From an uncultured Prevotella sp. (GTDB taxonomy: Bacteria > Bacteroidota > Bacteroidia > Bacteroidales > Bacteroidaceae): DNA of 64,000 bases. The translations under genes and the position numbers were made by a program. Of the stretch, positions 45,495 through 54,033 are shown piece by piece. The notes beneath the pieces were generated by a model that saw nothing but the letters and a program-made list of their open reading frames with translations, did no database searches and was not told the origin of the DNA. The stretch spans positions 1 to 64,000 of the forward strand of contig ONTZ01000014.1 of the NCBI GenBank assembly GCA_900320905.1, given 5' to 3'. Every line of letters starts with the position of its first letter. The first letter of the stretch is position 1.

Positions 45495-46496
45495 ATGAAA
45501 CCGCGTTATCTTTTCCCGAGTGATTATATGGCAGACCCTGCTGCCAATGTGTTTAATGGACGATTGTATGTCTATCCTTCCCACGACTGGGAAGCAGGTG
45601 CTGCCTTTGACGATGATGGCGGACACTTCCAGATGAAGGACTATCATGTGCTCTCCATGGACGATATTGAGAACGGCGAGGTGACCGATCATGGTAAGAT
45701 TCTCGACGTGGAGCAAGTGAAGTGGGCTGAGAAGCAGATGTGGGACAATGATGTTGTGGAGAAAGACGGTAAGTACTACCTGATCTTCTCTGCCAAGGAC
45801 TACAACGGTGTGTTCCATCTCGGTGTCGCTGTGGCTGACAAGCCCGAAGGCCCGTTCATTCCGAACGATGAGCCTATCCGTGGCTCCATGAGTATCGACC
45901 CTTGCGTGTTCAAGGACGACGATGGAGAGATCTACATCTACTTCGGTGGTCTTTGGGGCGGACAACTCCAGTGGTATCAGGCTCCTGAGAAACTAGTGAA
46001 GGAGGGAATCGATCTTGGTCCTGCCGCTGATAAGAAGACCCAACTCTATGCACCTGCCGACATTCCTGCACTGCCCAGTTTCGTGGTGCGCTTGAATGGT
46101 GATGTGATGCAGTTTGCTGAGGCTCCACGTAATGTGATCATCCTCGACAAGGACGGTCAGCCCCTGAAGGCCGGTGATCCGCACCGCTTCTTCGAGGCTT
46201 CGTGGATGCATAAGTACAATGGTAAGTACTATTTCAGTTATTCGACAGGTGACAGTCACTTCCTTTGCTATGCCATCGGTGACAACCCCTACGGCCCATT
46301 CACCTATCAGGGTGTGATTCTCGACCCCGTTGTCGGTTGGACAACCCACCACAGCATTGTGCAGTACAAGGGTGAGTGGTTCCTATTCTACCACGACTGT
46401 GTGCCATCCAATGACATCACCCATCTGCGTTCATTGAAGGTACAGCGTCTGTTCTACAATGAGGACGGAACGATTCAAAAGGTTGTGAATGAGTGA
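45495..46496 (+). CDS. GH43 exo-beta-xylosidase/arabinofuranosidase
   Basis: This 333-residue five-bladed propeller enzyme lacks a signal peptide, so it is cytoplasmic. Catalytic residues are visible in order: the base aspartate in YMADPAANVFNGRLY, the pKa-modulating aspartate in SMSIDPCVFKDDDGEIY, and the acid glutamate in RFFEASWMHKYNGKYYFSYS. It most resembles GH43 subfamily 1, the XynB-type enzymes of Prevotella. The start is ATG 45495; a GTG at 45489 is less likely. It shares an operon with the preceding symporter. Confidence 0.92.
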   Translation: MKPRYLFPSDYMADPAANVFNGRLYVYPSHDWEAGAAFDDDGGHFQMKDYHVLSMDDIENGEVTDHGKILDVEQVKWAEKQMWDNDVVEKDGKYYLIFSAKDYNGVFHLGVAVADKPEGPFIPNDEPIRGSMSIDPCVFKDDDGEIYIYFGGLWGGQLQWYQAPEKLVKEGIDLGPAADKKTQLYAPADIPALPSFVVRLNGDVMQFAEAPRNVIILDKDGQPLKAGDPHRFFEASWMHKYNGKYYFSYSTGDSHFLCYAIGDNPYGPFTYQGVILDPVVGWTTHHSIVQYKGEWFLFYHDCVPSNDITHLRSLKVQRLFYNEDGTIQKVVNE

Positions 46497-46522
46497 GTAA
46501 AATGAAAGTATACTTGCATTTT

Positions 46523-46552
46523 CGAGCGTGAACAAGCTCGATGCAAAGCATC
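46523..46552 (+). repeat. Two short hairpins upstream of the ECF sigma gene
   Basis: CGAGC (46523-46527)/GCTCG (46536-46540) and GATGC (46540-46544)/GCATC (46548-46552) are adjacent inverted repeats ending 10 bp before the sigma-factor ATG at 46563. They may end the GH43 transcript or form a leader that limits access to the start codon. There is no T tract. Confidence 0.45.
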
Positions 46553-46562
46553 AAGGTTATCA

Positions 46563-47054
46563 ATGAATAATCTCATTGAGACATATTATACGGATCATCG
46601 TGACGAACTGCTGGCATTTGTCAGCAGTCGTCTCGGTGGCTCTGAAGAGTCGGAAGACATCGTCCAGAATGTCTTCCTGCGCCTTCTGACCACCGATAAG
46701 ATGATTACGGAGATTACTTTGCCAGCCTTAGTCTATACGATAACACGCAACCTGATAACAGATTACTATCGCCGCCGCCATACCTATGAGGCGTTTGAGC
46801 ATTTTATCAAAGGCTCTTCGGAAGAGGATGACTCGATGGAATCGGTGTTCTCTGCCAGAGAACTGACGGAACTGTTGGAACGTGGGCTTGTCCGTGTTCC
46901 AGAAAACTGCCGCGAGATCTACCGCCTGCATATCTATGGCGGGATGAAGGTCAGTGAAATCTCTCAGGCGATAGGCGAGGGCTATAAGTCGGTAGAGCAT
47001 CGACTGGGTACCGCCAGGAAGGCGGTACGTCAATACTTGCGAAAATACGCATAA
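46563..47054 (+). CDS. ECF-type RNA polymerase sigma factor
   Basis: This 163-residue protein has sigma region 2 (LAFVSSRLGGSEESEDIVQNVFLRLL, then PALVYTITRNLITDYYRRR) and region 4 (VPENCREIYRLHIYGGMKVSEISQAIGEGYKSVEHRL). There is no region 3, as expected for extracytoplasmic-function sigma factors. No anti-sigma (FecR-like) gene or SusC/SusD-type genes follow; the next gene is convergent. It could regulate the adjoining xylan genes or another target. Confidence 0.9.
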   Translation: MNNLIETYYTDHRDELLAFVSSRLGGSEESEDIVQNVFLRLLTTDKMITEITLPALVYTITRNLITDYYRRRHTYEAFEHFIKGSSEEDDSMESVFSARELTELLERGLVRVPENCREIYRLHIYGGMKVSEISQAIGEGYKSVEHRLGTARKAVRQYLRKYA

Positions 47055-47068
47055 CGGTATCGCCGGAA

Positions 47069-48607
47069 TCAGTCTTCTATGATTTTGATGCGTCCTTGAG
47101 GTTGGGCGTATCTCTGTCCTGTGTTCCCTCCGAGGTCTTTCCTCAGATAGTCTGACAATGCCTCGTAATAGCGGAGTGAACTCTCCTGGAGCACTGGACA
47201 TTTCTTGAAACACTCGAAGAAACCACCGGCATCGTGGTTGTAGTTAGTCAAGGCTACACTGTAAGTGCGCTGCATATCGATGGGTGCAAAACTGCCATCC
47301 TCCCGCTGTATCTCGATGTCGCTGACGGTGTGACTCTTGCTATGGATGGTGAATCGCAGACCGGAAACCTGTGGGAAGTTACCGTCGAGCACAGGCACAA
47401 GAGCCGTACAGCGGGTGAGCATTGTCTTGAGTTGCGGACCTGTCACGGCGATGCGGCGCAGGGTGTTGTCATAAGGCAGCATACCGATGATGTCGCCGTA
47501 GGTGATGTCGCCAGCCATGATATCATTACGGATGCCGCCACCGTTCTCCATACCGATATCAGCCTTCATGACATAACGGTAGGCGTCAGCCACAAGGTCG
47601 CCTGCATTCGTCTCTTGTCCTCGTACAATAAACTGGTCATTCTCATCGCTCACCACCAGTCTGTAATCGCTATGGGCTACAAGTTCGGAGGTAACAGCCT
47701 TTACCATCTGGTGGATGCTATCGATGGTAGCGGTGATCTTTGCATTTTCGTAGGGGATGTCCTTGCTCTTGATGAGTTGGGTGATGAATCGTCCGTCTGG
47801 GGTGATGAGTAGTTTGCCCACATTGGCGAACTGGGTACCTGTCTGTGTGACGGTGATTTCCTTGCCGTCGAGGTCTGTCGCCTTGTCACATTCGATAATC
47901 GAGTGGCTGTGACCGTCGAGTACCACGTCAATGCCTCGGAGGTGATTGACGAGACGGTGCGAACTGAATCCCATCGATTGAACGGTCTCGCCCACATGTG
48001 AGAGCAGCACCACATAGTCGGCGCCCTCGGTACGGGCAGCATCCACTGCCTGTTGAATCAGTTCGTAGAAAGTCTTCGGCTTCAGGTCGTAGAGTAGGAT
48101 GCCATTGGTGTCGTAGAACGAATAGCCCTCGAGGATCATCGTCTCTGGGGTACAGGCTCCGACATAGGCTATTTTTTTGTTGCCATACTGATGGATGACG
48201 TATGGGGCATAGACTGGCTGTGGCTCTCCGGCTTCGAAGAAGTTGGCACAAGCGACAGGTGTGCCTACTTGCTCTAGTAATTCCTTCAAGCGAGGTACGC
48301 CATAGTCAAACTCATGGTTGCCCAGTGTGAGGGCATGATAATCCATGAGGCGCATTATATCGGCGATGTACTGTCCTTTTGAGATGGCTCCCGTTGTGTT
48401 GCCCTGCAGGAAGTCGCCACAGCAGACCACAGCGGCATAGGCTGTATCCGAATTGTTGATGGCATCGCGCAGGCCAGCCATTTTCGTATAGCCGTCAATA
48501 CCGCAATGCACGTCGTTCTCGTAGAGAATCACGATGCTCTTCTGAGCCATTACAATATGGCAGCCCATCACGAGGGCCGTCAGACTAAGAAAGAATCTTT
48601 TCTTCAT
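47069..48607 (-). CDS. Exported 5'-nucleotidase/metallophosphatase
   Basis: This 512-residue protein has a signal peptide (ending HIVMAQ). The N-terminal metallophosphatase domain has VILYENDVHCGIDG, VCCGDFLQGN, LGNHEFDYG and LDGHSHSIIE. The C-terminal nucleotidase domain has NAGDLVADAYRYVMKADIGMENGG, LPYDNTLRRI and the terminal NYNHDAGGFFECF. It should release nucleosides and phosphate in the periplasm, like UshA. Only 13 bp separate it from queC upstream, so it is probably co-transcribed. Confidence 0.9.
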   Translation of the reverse strand: MKKRFFLSLTALVMGCHIVMAQKSIVILYENDVHCGIDGYTKMAGLRDAINNSDTAYAAVVCCGDFLQGNTTGAISKGQYIADIMRLMDYHALTLGNHEFDYGVPRLKELLEQVGTPVACANFFEAGEPQPVYAPYVIHQYGNKKIAYVGACTPETMILEGYSFYDTNGILLYDLKPKTFYELIQQAVDAARTEGADYVVLLSHVGETVQSMGFSSHRLVNHLRGIDVVLDGHSHSIIECDKATDLDGKEITVTQTGTQFANVGKLLITPDGRFITQLIKSKDIPYENAKITATIDSIHQMVKAVTSELVAHSDYRLVVSDENDQFIVRGQETNAGDLVADAYRYVMKADIGMENGGGIRNDIMAGDITYGDIIGMLPYDNTLRRIAVTGPQLKTMLTRCTALVPVLDGNFPQVSGLRFTIHSKSHTVSDIEIQREDGSFAPIDMQRTYSVALTNYNHDAGGFFECFKKCPVLQESSLRYYEALSDYLRKDLGGNTGQRYAQPQGRIKIIED

Positions 48608-48620
48608 AATGATAGGTTTA

Positions 48621-49277
48621 TTATTGACATTCATATTCTGTTGGGTCGGAGATACCCGCCTCGGCGAGGGCCTCCTGACGTTCTACGCAAGTGCCGCATT
48701 TGCCACAGTGCTTGTCGCCACCCTTGTAGCATGACCAAGTCTCGGCATAGTTGATGCCTAATGCCTTGCCTCGGGCGGCAATCTGCCCTTTCGTCATATT
48801 ACAATAAGGTGAGAGCAGACGTACCCCATTATAGGTGCCTGCATGGGCAGCAGCATCGAAGGCCTCCACAAACTCCGGACGACAGTCTGGATAGATGGTG
48901 TGGTCGCCCCCGTGGTTGGCCATCATGATATATTGCAGGTTGTTGCTTTCTGCCATCCCGGCTGCAATGGCCAGCATGATACCGTTGCGGAAGGGCACCA
49001 CTGTCGACTGCATGTTCTCTTCGGCATAGTGTCCTTCTGGGATGGCCTCAGAACCCTCGAGCAGCGAACTACGGAAGTACCTTCTCATAAAGTCGAGCGG
49101 TATCACGATATGCTTGATACCTAACCGTTCGCAGTGCAGCCGGGCAAAGGGAATCTCTTTCGCATTATGGTTCCCACCGTAGTCGAACGAAATGGCCAAG
49201 GCTATCCGTTCCTGATAGTCATATAATAAGGTGGTAGAATCCATCCCTCCACTCAGAATCAATATGCAATCTTTCAT
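48621..49277 (-). CDS. queC: 7-cyano-7-deazaguanine synthase
   Basis: This 218-residue enzyme makes preQ0, the precursor of queuosine and of 7-deazaguanine DNA modifications. The adenylation loop is ILSGGMDSTTLLYDY and the zinc site is in SCYKGGDKHCGKCGTCVER. Other que genes are not adjacent. The -7 box TATCTTTG at 49304-49297 supports the start at 49277. Confidence 0.95.
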   Translation of the reverse strand: MKDCILILSGGMDSTTLLYDYQERIALAISFDYGGNHNAKEIPFARLHCERLGIKHIVIPLDFMRRYFRSSLLEGSEAIPEGHYAEENMQSTVVPFRNGIMLAIAAGMAESNNLQYIMMANHGGDHTIYPDCRPEFVEAFDAAAHAGTYNGVRLLSPYCNMTKGQIAARGKALGINYAETWSCYKGGDKHCGKCGTCVERQEALAEAGISDPTEYECQ

Positions 49278-49296
49278 TTTTCGTTAAATTTCGGTG

Positions 49297-49355
49297 CAAA
49301 GATAGCATTTTTTTGGGGAATTCTTATGCAGTGTCGAAGTTTTTTTGTAATTTCG
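49297..49355. promoter_or_regulatory. Divergent promoter region queC / ndk
   Basis: A leftward TATCTTTG (49304-49297, minus strand) and a rightward TAATTTCG (49348-49355) are separated by exactly 43 bp. The same inter-box distance is seen in the two CACAGATT modules at 51097 and 53967, although this sequence lacks those repeats. Confidence 0.5.
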
Positions 49356-49389
49356 CACCAGAAACAGACATTTAAAGTATTTGTTGATT

Positions 49390-49857
49390 ATGATGGAGAA
49401 AACTCTTGTATTATTGAAGCCCAGTTGCGTACAGCGGCAACTGATTGGCGAGATTGTGAACCGTTTTGAGCGTCGCGGACTACGCGTGGCAGGTATGAAG
49501 ATGATGCAACTCTCTGACGAGATTCTGCGCGAACACTATGCCCACCTTGTAGACCGTCCCTTCTTCCCCTCGCTGGCAGCCTCCATGCAGGCCTCACCAG
49601 TAGTGGCTCTTGCCCTCGAAGGTGTGGATGCCGTACAGGTAGTGCGTACGATGACAGGCTCCACCAATGGACGTGAGGCTGCGCCTGGAACCATCCGTGG
49701 TGACTACTCGATGAGCAACCAGCAGAATATCGTACACGCCAGCGACTCTACGTCGAATGCCGAGATTGAGTTGAAGCGTTTCTTCCGCGATGAGGAGATC
49801 TTCGACTACACCAGTGGTGCCATAGGCTTTATCTATGGCGACGGCGAGGCGAAATAA
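49390..49857 (+). CDS. ndk: Nucleoside-diphosphate kinase
   Basis: This 155-residue enzyme passes phosphate from ATP to other nucleoside diphosphates through a phosphohistidine. The start is MMEKTLVLLKPSCVQR, the conserved mid-segment is HLVDRPFFPSL, and the active-site histidine is in NIVHASDSTSNAEIEL. The start is ATG 49390; a TTG at 49381 is unlikely. Its stop is 1 bp from the convergent M16 peptidase. Confidence 0.95.
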   Translation: MMEKTLVLLKPSCVQRQLIGEIVNRFERRGLRVAGMKMMQLSDEILREHYAHLVDRPFFPSLAASMQASPVVALALEGVDAVQVVRTMTGSTNGREAAPGTIRGDYSMSNQQNIVHASDSTSNAEIELKRFFRDEEIFDYTSGAIGFIYGDGEAK

Positions 49858-49858
49858 G

Positions 49859-51088
49859 TTATTGGAAAATTAGTGTGGTCAGTTTTTCTGTGGCGAACAG
49901 GTCGTTCGCCACTTTTTGTATATCTTCGATAGACACCTGATCTATACTCTCATAGAGGTGGGTGATGTCCTTCTCCCAGCCGTAGTGCAGGAAACTCTTA
50001 CCAAAGTCGAGGGCAAACTGCTCGCGATTGTCGCAGGCAATGGCAATCTGTCCCTTCAACTGGCGTTTGGCATTGCGCAGTTGGGTGGCGCTGAGTGGCT
50101 TTCGCATCACCTTGTCCAGTTCACGGCGCACCAGACGAAGGCATTTCCTGACATCATGCGGATCGCAGCCAAAATAGATGCTCCAGATGCCTGTGTCCCC
50201 ATAACTCACCATCGTACTCTCGACGGTATAGACTAGTCCGTGTCGCTCACGGAGGGAGAGGTTCAGACGGGCATTCATGCCAGGACCACCTAATATATTA
50301 TTTAGTAGGTAGAGGGGAATGCGCAGGGGGTGGTGGATATCATAGGCCCGTGTGCCGAGCATCACATGAGCCTGGTGGGTACCGAGGGAACGGGTGATGA
50401 CTTTACCTGTAAGGGATTGTGGGAGGTTCGGGCTTTCCGGATCATTTGGGATTTCTGGAATCTCTGGGGTTCCTGAGTTTTCCAGTATCTTGCAAAGTCG
50501 CTTGAAGTCAATATCCCCATAGACGAAGAAGATGGTATTGTCAGGACGATAGTTTCGGAGAACGAAGTGCAGGGCATCGTCTGTGGTATAGGTGCGCAGT
50601 TGCTCTGCCTTGCCTAAGATATTATGTCCGAGGGGATGTCCTTCAAAGAGGAGATTCTCGAATTCATCGTAGATCAGTTCGGCTGGTGAGTCGTTATAAC
50701 TCTCGATTTCATCGCAGATCACCTCTACTTCCTTGTCAATCTCATGTTGCGGATAGGTGCTGTGGAAGACGATGTCTGTCAGGATGTCCACAGCCTGTGC
50801 AAAATGCTCCTTGGAAATGGCGGCGTAGAAGACGGTGTCTTCCTTATTGGTGAACGCATTGAGTTCACCACCCACACCTTCAAGGGCATTGATGATCTGT
50901 AGGGCATTGCGTTTTCTTGTGCCTTTGAAGGTCATGTGTTCGCAGAAATGAGCCATGCCTTCTTCGCCGCCTCGTTCATCACGGGTGCCTGCTGCAATCT
51001 GATAACCGCAATACACCACTTGCGAAGCAGACGGCAGATGGATGATCCGCAGTCCGTTTTTAAGCGTATGAGTGATATATTTCGTCAT
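49859..51088 (-). CDS. M16-family zinc peptidase, with minisatellite-encoded insert
   Basis: This 409-residue protein has the inverted zinc motif HFCEH (His47, Glu50, His51), the downstream ligand glutamate in VEVICDEIESY, and a C-terminal GGPGMNARLNLSLRERHGL segment. This is one full two-domain M16 unit as in processing peptidases. Residues about 201-220 form a linker of TPEIPEIPNDPESPNLPQ type, encoded by a 9-bp-period repeat. There is no signal peptide, so it is cytoplasmic or lacks recognised export. Start at 51088; a longer frame lies across the promoter module at 51097. Confidence 0.88.
   Translation of the reverse strand: MTKYITHTLKNGLRIIHLPSASQVVYCGYQIAAGTRDERGGEEGMAHFCEHMTFKGTRKRNALQIINALEGVGGELNAFTNKEDTVFYAAISKEHFAQAVDILTDIVFHSTYPQHEIDKEVEVICDEIESYNDSPAELIYDEFENLLFEGHPLGHNILGKAEQLRTYTTDDALHFVLRNYRPDNTIFFVYGDIDFKRLCKILENSGTPEIPEIPNDPESPNLPQSLTGKVITRSLGTHQAHVMLGTRAYDIHHPLRIPLYLLNNILGGPGMNARLNLSLRERHGLVYTVESTMVSYGDTGIWSIYFGCDPHDVRKCLRLVRRELDKVMRKPLSATQLRNAKRQLKGQIAIACDNREQFALDFGKSFLHYGWEKDITHLYESIDQVSIEDIQKVANDLFATEKLTTLIFQ
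50427..50485. repeat. 9-bp-period CCGGG minisatellite inside the M16 gene
   Basis: On the plus strand the units TTCGGGCTT, TCCGGATCA, TTTGGGATT, TCTGGAATC, TCTGGGGTT and CCTGAGTTT follow one another in register. The period keeps the reading frame. It matches the larger tracts at 59304-59485 and 60186-60245. Confidence 0.75.
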
Positions 51089-51096
51089 TTTAGACG

Positions 51097-51155
51097 CAAA
51101 GGTACAAAAAAAGCCACAGATTACACAGATTATCACAGATTATTTCGTATCTTTG
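51097..51155. promoter_or_regulatory. Divergent promoter module, copy 1 (M16 / PfkB)
   Basis: The module runs from a leftward TACCTTTG (51104-51097, minus) to a rightward TATCTTTG (51148-51155). Between them are 43 bp holding three CACAGATT-type repeats at 9-10-bp spacing. The same 59-bp arrangement occurs at 53967-54025 at 49 of 59 identical positions. The -33 TTTG is absent and the CACAGATT repeats take its place. Confidence 0.75.
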
Positions 51156-51176
51156 CATCCGTAAAAGACTAATACG

Positions 51177-52112
51177 ATGCGAAAAGTTATTGGAATCGGC
51201 GAGACAGTTCTCGACATTATCTTCAAAAACGACCAGCCTATCGGTGCTGTACCTGGTGGGTCAGTATTCAACGGTATCATCTCTTTGGGACGCTGCGGCA
51301 TACCTGCCTCATTCATCAGTGAGACGGGCAACGACAGGGTAGGTAAGATAATCATATCCTTCCTGAAGGAGAATAATGTGAATGCGGAGTATCTCTATGT
51401 CTATCCAGAATCAAAGTCACCTATCTCCTTAGCGTTCCTGAATGAGAATAACGATGCGGAATATATTTTTTATAAGGATCATCCGCGCGACCAGTTGGAG
51501 TTTGTCTATCCTGACATCCAGCCCGACGATATTGTGATGTTCGGCTCCTATTATGCCGTCAATCCTGTGATCCGTCCACAGATGGTGGCTTTCCTCGATC
51601 ATGCCAAGAACAAGGGGGCTATCATCTATTACGATGTGAACTTCCGCGCTTCGCATCAGCATGAGGTGATGAAACTGACCCCGAATATCTTGGAGAATTT
51701 GGAGTATGCTGACATTGTGAGAGGCTCTTCGGAGGACTTTGAAATCCTTTATAAGAAAACGGATGCCGATGCCATCTACCGTTCTCAGATATCCTTCTAT
51801 ACCAAGAACTTCATTCTCACCCAGAGCAAGGAACCTGTGGAACTGAGAGCCGAAGGAGGTCTCAGTAAACAGTATGCCGTAGAACAGAGTGAGGCTGTCA
51901 GCACCATCGGAGCAGGCGACAACTTCAATGCAGGCTTTGTCTATGGCCTGATCAAGTATGGTGTGACCCGTGAGATGGTCAGGACGGGATTCAGCGAGGA
52001 TCTGTGGGATAAGATTATCAGTTGCGCTATCAAGTTCTCAGCGAATGTCTGTCAGAGTATTGACAACAGCGTGGATGTCGCATTCGGAGAAGAGCGACAG
52101 CGCGAACTGTGA
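51177..52112 (+). CDS. PfkB-family sugar kinase
   Basis: This 311-residue ribokinase-family enzyme has IGETVLDIIF, the GGSVFNGIISLGRCG substrate loop, and the GAGDNFNAGFVYGL phosphate-binding/anion-hole motif. It is the right length for fructokinase or a related carbohydrate kinase. It is a single gene with its own promoter, followed by a terminator; the sugar cannot be identified from sequence. Confidence 0.88.
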   Translation: MRKVIGIGETVLDIIFKNDQPIGAVPGGSVFNGIISLGRCGIPASFISETGNDRVGKIIISFLKENNVNAEYLYVYPESKSPISLAFLNENNDAEYIFYKDHPRDQLEFVYPDIQPDDIVMFGSYYAVNPVIRPQMVAFLDHAKNKGAIIYYDVNFRASHQHEVMKLTPNILENLEYADIVRGSSEDFEILYKKTDADAIYRSQISFYTKNFILTQSKEPVELRAEGGLSKQYAVEQSEAVSTIGAGDNFNAGFVYGLIKYGVTREMVRTGFSEDLWDKIISCAIKFSANVCQSIDNSVDVAFGEERQREL

Positions 52113-52115
52113 TTC

Positions 52116-52140
52116 CTCCCAAGAGTAGGGGAGTCTTTTA
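52116..52140 (+). terminator. Terminator after the PfkB gene
   Basis: CTCCC (52116-52120) pairs with GGGAG (52129-52133) around AAGAGTAG, and a T-rich run follows. It lies between convergent genes and the helicase stop is inside the T run. Confidence 0.6.
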
Positions 52141-53958
52141 TTTCTTCTTTTTACGGGTTTTGCGGAGGGCCCAGCCATCTTCGGAGAAGTCTGGCTCGGG
52201 TCCGCGAAGGTCGCGAGGAACCTTTTTCATCAGACTGCGCCAATCGTCTTTTTTCGAAGAACGGGAAGACGGAACAGAAGTCTTTCTGTTTCCCGTTTCA
52301 CGTTTCTTGCCTCCAGCCTCCTGTCTCTTACCAGAATCATCCGCATCATTGCAACGAACTTGGCGACCTTTGTGGCGGATGCCGGTCAACTGGATCATCA
52401 CCTTCTTGGCATCCTTCTCAGGCACCTCGAAATACGAGATGGTATCAAGCAGGTCGATATGCCCCACCTCCTGACGTCCGCCCACGAAACGGTTCAGCAT
52501 CTGCATCAGTTCCCCTGGATAGAAACCGTCACGCTTGCCGAGATTGATAAACAGACGCTTATACCCTTTCTGCGCCTTGTTCTGTAGTTTCTGCTTGTCC
52601 GTCTGAGGCTTCTTTTCCTTGGCCATGTCCACCTTTTCCAATTCTGGGGCATCTGCATAGTAAGCCAAGAACTTGCCAAACTCCAATGATACGATCTTCT
52701 TGATGATCTCCTCTTTGTCGATATACTCGAAGTAGCGACTGATATCCTGCATGAACGGAGCAATCTCCTCGTCATCCACATCCGTCTTCACAATCTGATC
52801 CATCACCTTATAGAGTTGTTTCTTGCAGATTTCCTCGGCTTTCGGAATCTCTGCCTGGACAAATGCTTTGCCTATCTCTTTCTCGATATTACGGATCTTG
52901 AACTTTTCACGGCTATGGATAATAGAGATTGAAGTGCCTTTCTTTCCTGCACGACCTGTACGACCTGAGCGGTGGGTATAGTTCTCTATGTCATCGGGCA
53001 GTCCGAAATTGATGACGTGAGTCAGGTCATCCACATCGAGTCCTCGTGCGGCTACATCCGTTGCCACCAACAACTGCGTCAGATGCTGACGGAATTTTTG
53101 CATTGTCAAGTCACGCTGAGGCTGCGAGAGGTCACCGTGCAACGACTCAGCATTATAACCGTCGCGAATCAACTTATCGGCAATCTCCTGGGTCTCTACC
53201 TTTGTGCGACAGAAGATAATGGCAAAGATCTTAGGATAGTAATCTACGATGCGTTTCAGGGCGAGATACTTGTCTTTGGCGCTTACCAGATAATAGATGT
53301 GGTTCACATTCTCTGCACCTTCGTTGCGGCTGCCCACCACAATCTCCTTGTAGTCGTGCAGATAGGTCTTCGCGATACGTTCCACCTCACGACTCATCGT
53401 CGCAGAGAACATCAGTGTACTGTGTTCCGTAGGCAATGACTCGAACACCTCATTGATACTCTCCGAGAAACCCATATTCAACATCTCGTCAGCCTCGTCG
53501 AGCACGATGGTCTGCACCTGTTCCAGACGGGCATAGCCACGATGCATCAGGTCAACCAGTCGGCCAGGTGTCGCCACGATGATGTTCACGCCTTTCTTCA
53601 AGGCACGCATCTGCGGCTCGATAGAGGCACCACCATAGACAGCCTCCACATGCACCCCATCCATATATTTGGCAAAGTCGCGGATATCATCCGTAATCTG
53701 CAGACACAACTCACGTGTCGGACTCAGCACCAAGGCCTGTGTCTCCCTGCTTGTCGTATCTATCCGCTCCAACAAAGGGATACCAAACGCTGCCGTCTTA
53801 CCTGTACCCGTCTGGGCGAGGGCAATCACGTCTCTCCCCTCTGGAGAAATCAGATAGGGAATTACCTCCTCTTGCACAGGCATCGGCTGCACAAAACCTA
53901 ACTCTTCAATGGCTTTACGAATCCCTTCGCTAACGCCTAATTCTTCAAATGTCTTCAT
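52138..53958 (-). CDS. deaD: DEAD-box RNA helicase
   Basis: This 606-residue helicase has all the motifs: AQTGTGKT, PTRELCLQI, GGASIEPQMRALKKG, TPGRLVDLM, VLDEADEML, SATM, ATDVAARGLDVDDL and HRSGRTGRAGKKG. Residues about 460-545 (YKRLFINLGKRDGFYPGELM) are a DbpA/CsdA-type RNA-binding domain. The C-terminal tail is basic and low-complexity (DDSGKRQEAGGKKRETGNRK). It probably unwinds RNA in ribosome assembly or cold adaptation, hence the symbol deaD/csdA. Confidence 0.93.
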   Translation of the reverse strand: MKTFEELGVSEGIRKAIEELGFVQPMPVQEEVIPYLISPEGRDVIALAQTGTGKTAAFGIPLLERIDTTSRETQALVLSPTRELCLQITDDIRDFAKYMDGVHVEAVYGGASIEPQMRALKKGVNIIVATPGRLVDLMHRGYARLEQVQTIVLDEADEMLNMGFSESINEVFESLPTEHSTLMFSATMSREVERIAKTYLHDYKEIVVGSRNEGAENVNHIYYLVSAKDKYLALKRIVDYYPKIFAIIFCRTKVETQEIADKLIRDGYNAESLHGDLSQPQRDLTMQKFRQHLTQLLVATDVAARGLDVDDLTHVINFGLPDDIENYTHRSGRTGRAGKKGTSISIIHSREKFKIRNIEKEIGKAFVQAEIPKAEEICKKQLYKVMDQIVKTDVDDEEIAPFMQDISRYFEYIDKEEIIKKIVSLEFGKFLAYYADAPELEKVDMAKEKKPQTDKQKLQNKAQKGYKRLFINLGKRDGFYPGELMQMLNRFVGGRQEVGHIDLLDTISYFEVPEKDAKKVMIQLTGIRHKGRQVRCNDADDSGKRQEAGGKKRETGNRKTSVPSSRSSKKDDWRSLMKKVPRDLRGPEPDFSEDGWALRKTRKKKK

Positions 53959-53966
53959 CTTGGGTG

Positions 53967-54025
53967 CAAAGATACGAAAAAAGCCTCAGATTGCACCGAT
54001 TCTCGCAGATTATTTTGTAATTTTG
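53967..54025. promoter_or_regulatory. Divergent promoter module, copy 2 (helicase / LOG)
   Basis: Leftward TATCTTTG (53974-53967, minus) and rightward TAATTTTG (54018-54025) flank 43 bp with three CAGATT-type repeats. The 59 bp align without gaps to the module at 51097-51155. The LOG ATG is 8 bp after its -7 box. Confidence 0.75.
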
Positions 54026-54033
54026 CAGCAGAT

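Noticed and set aside
51113-51140. DnaA boxes / replication origin
   Set aside because: CACAGATT only partly resembles TTATCCACA; the genes around are not origin-associated.
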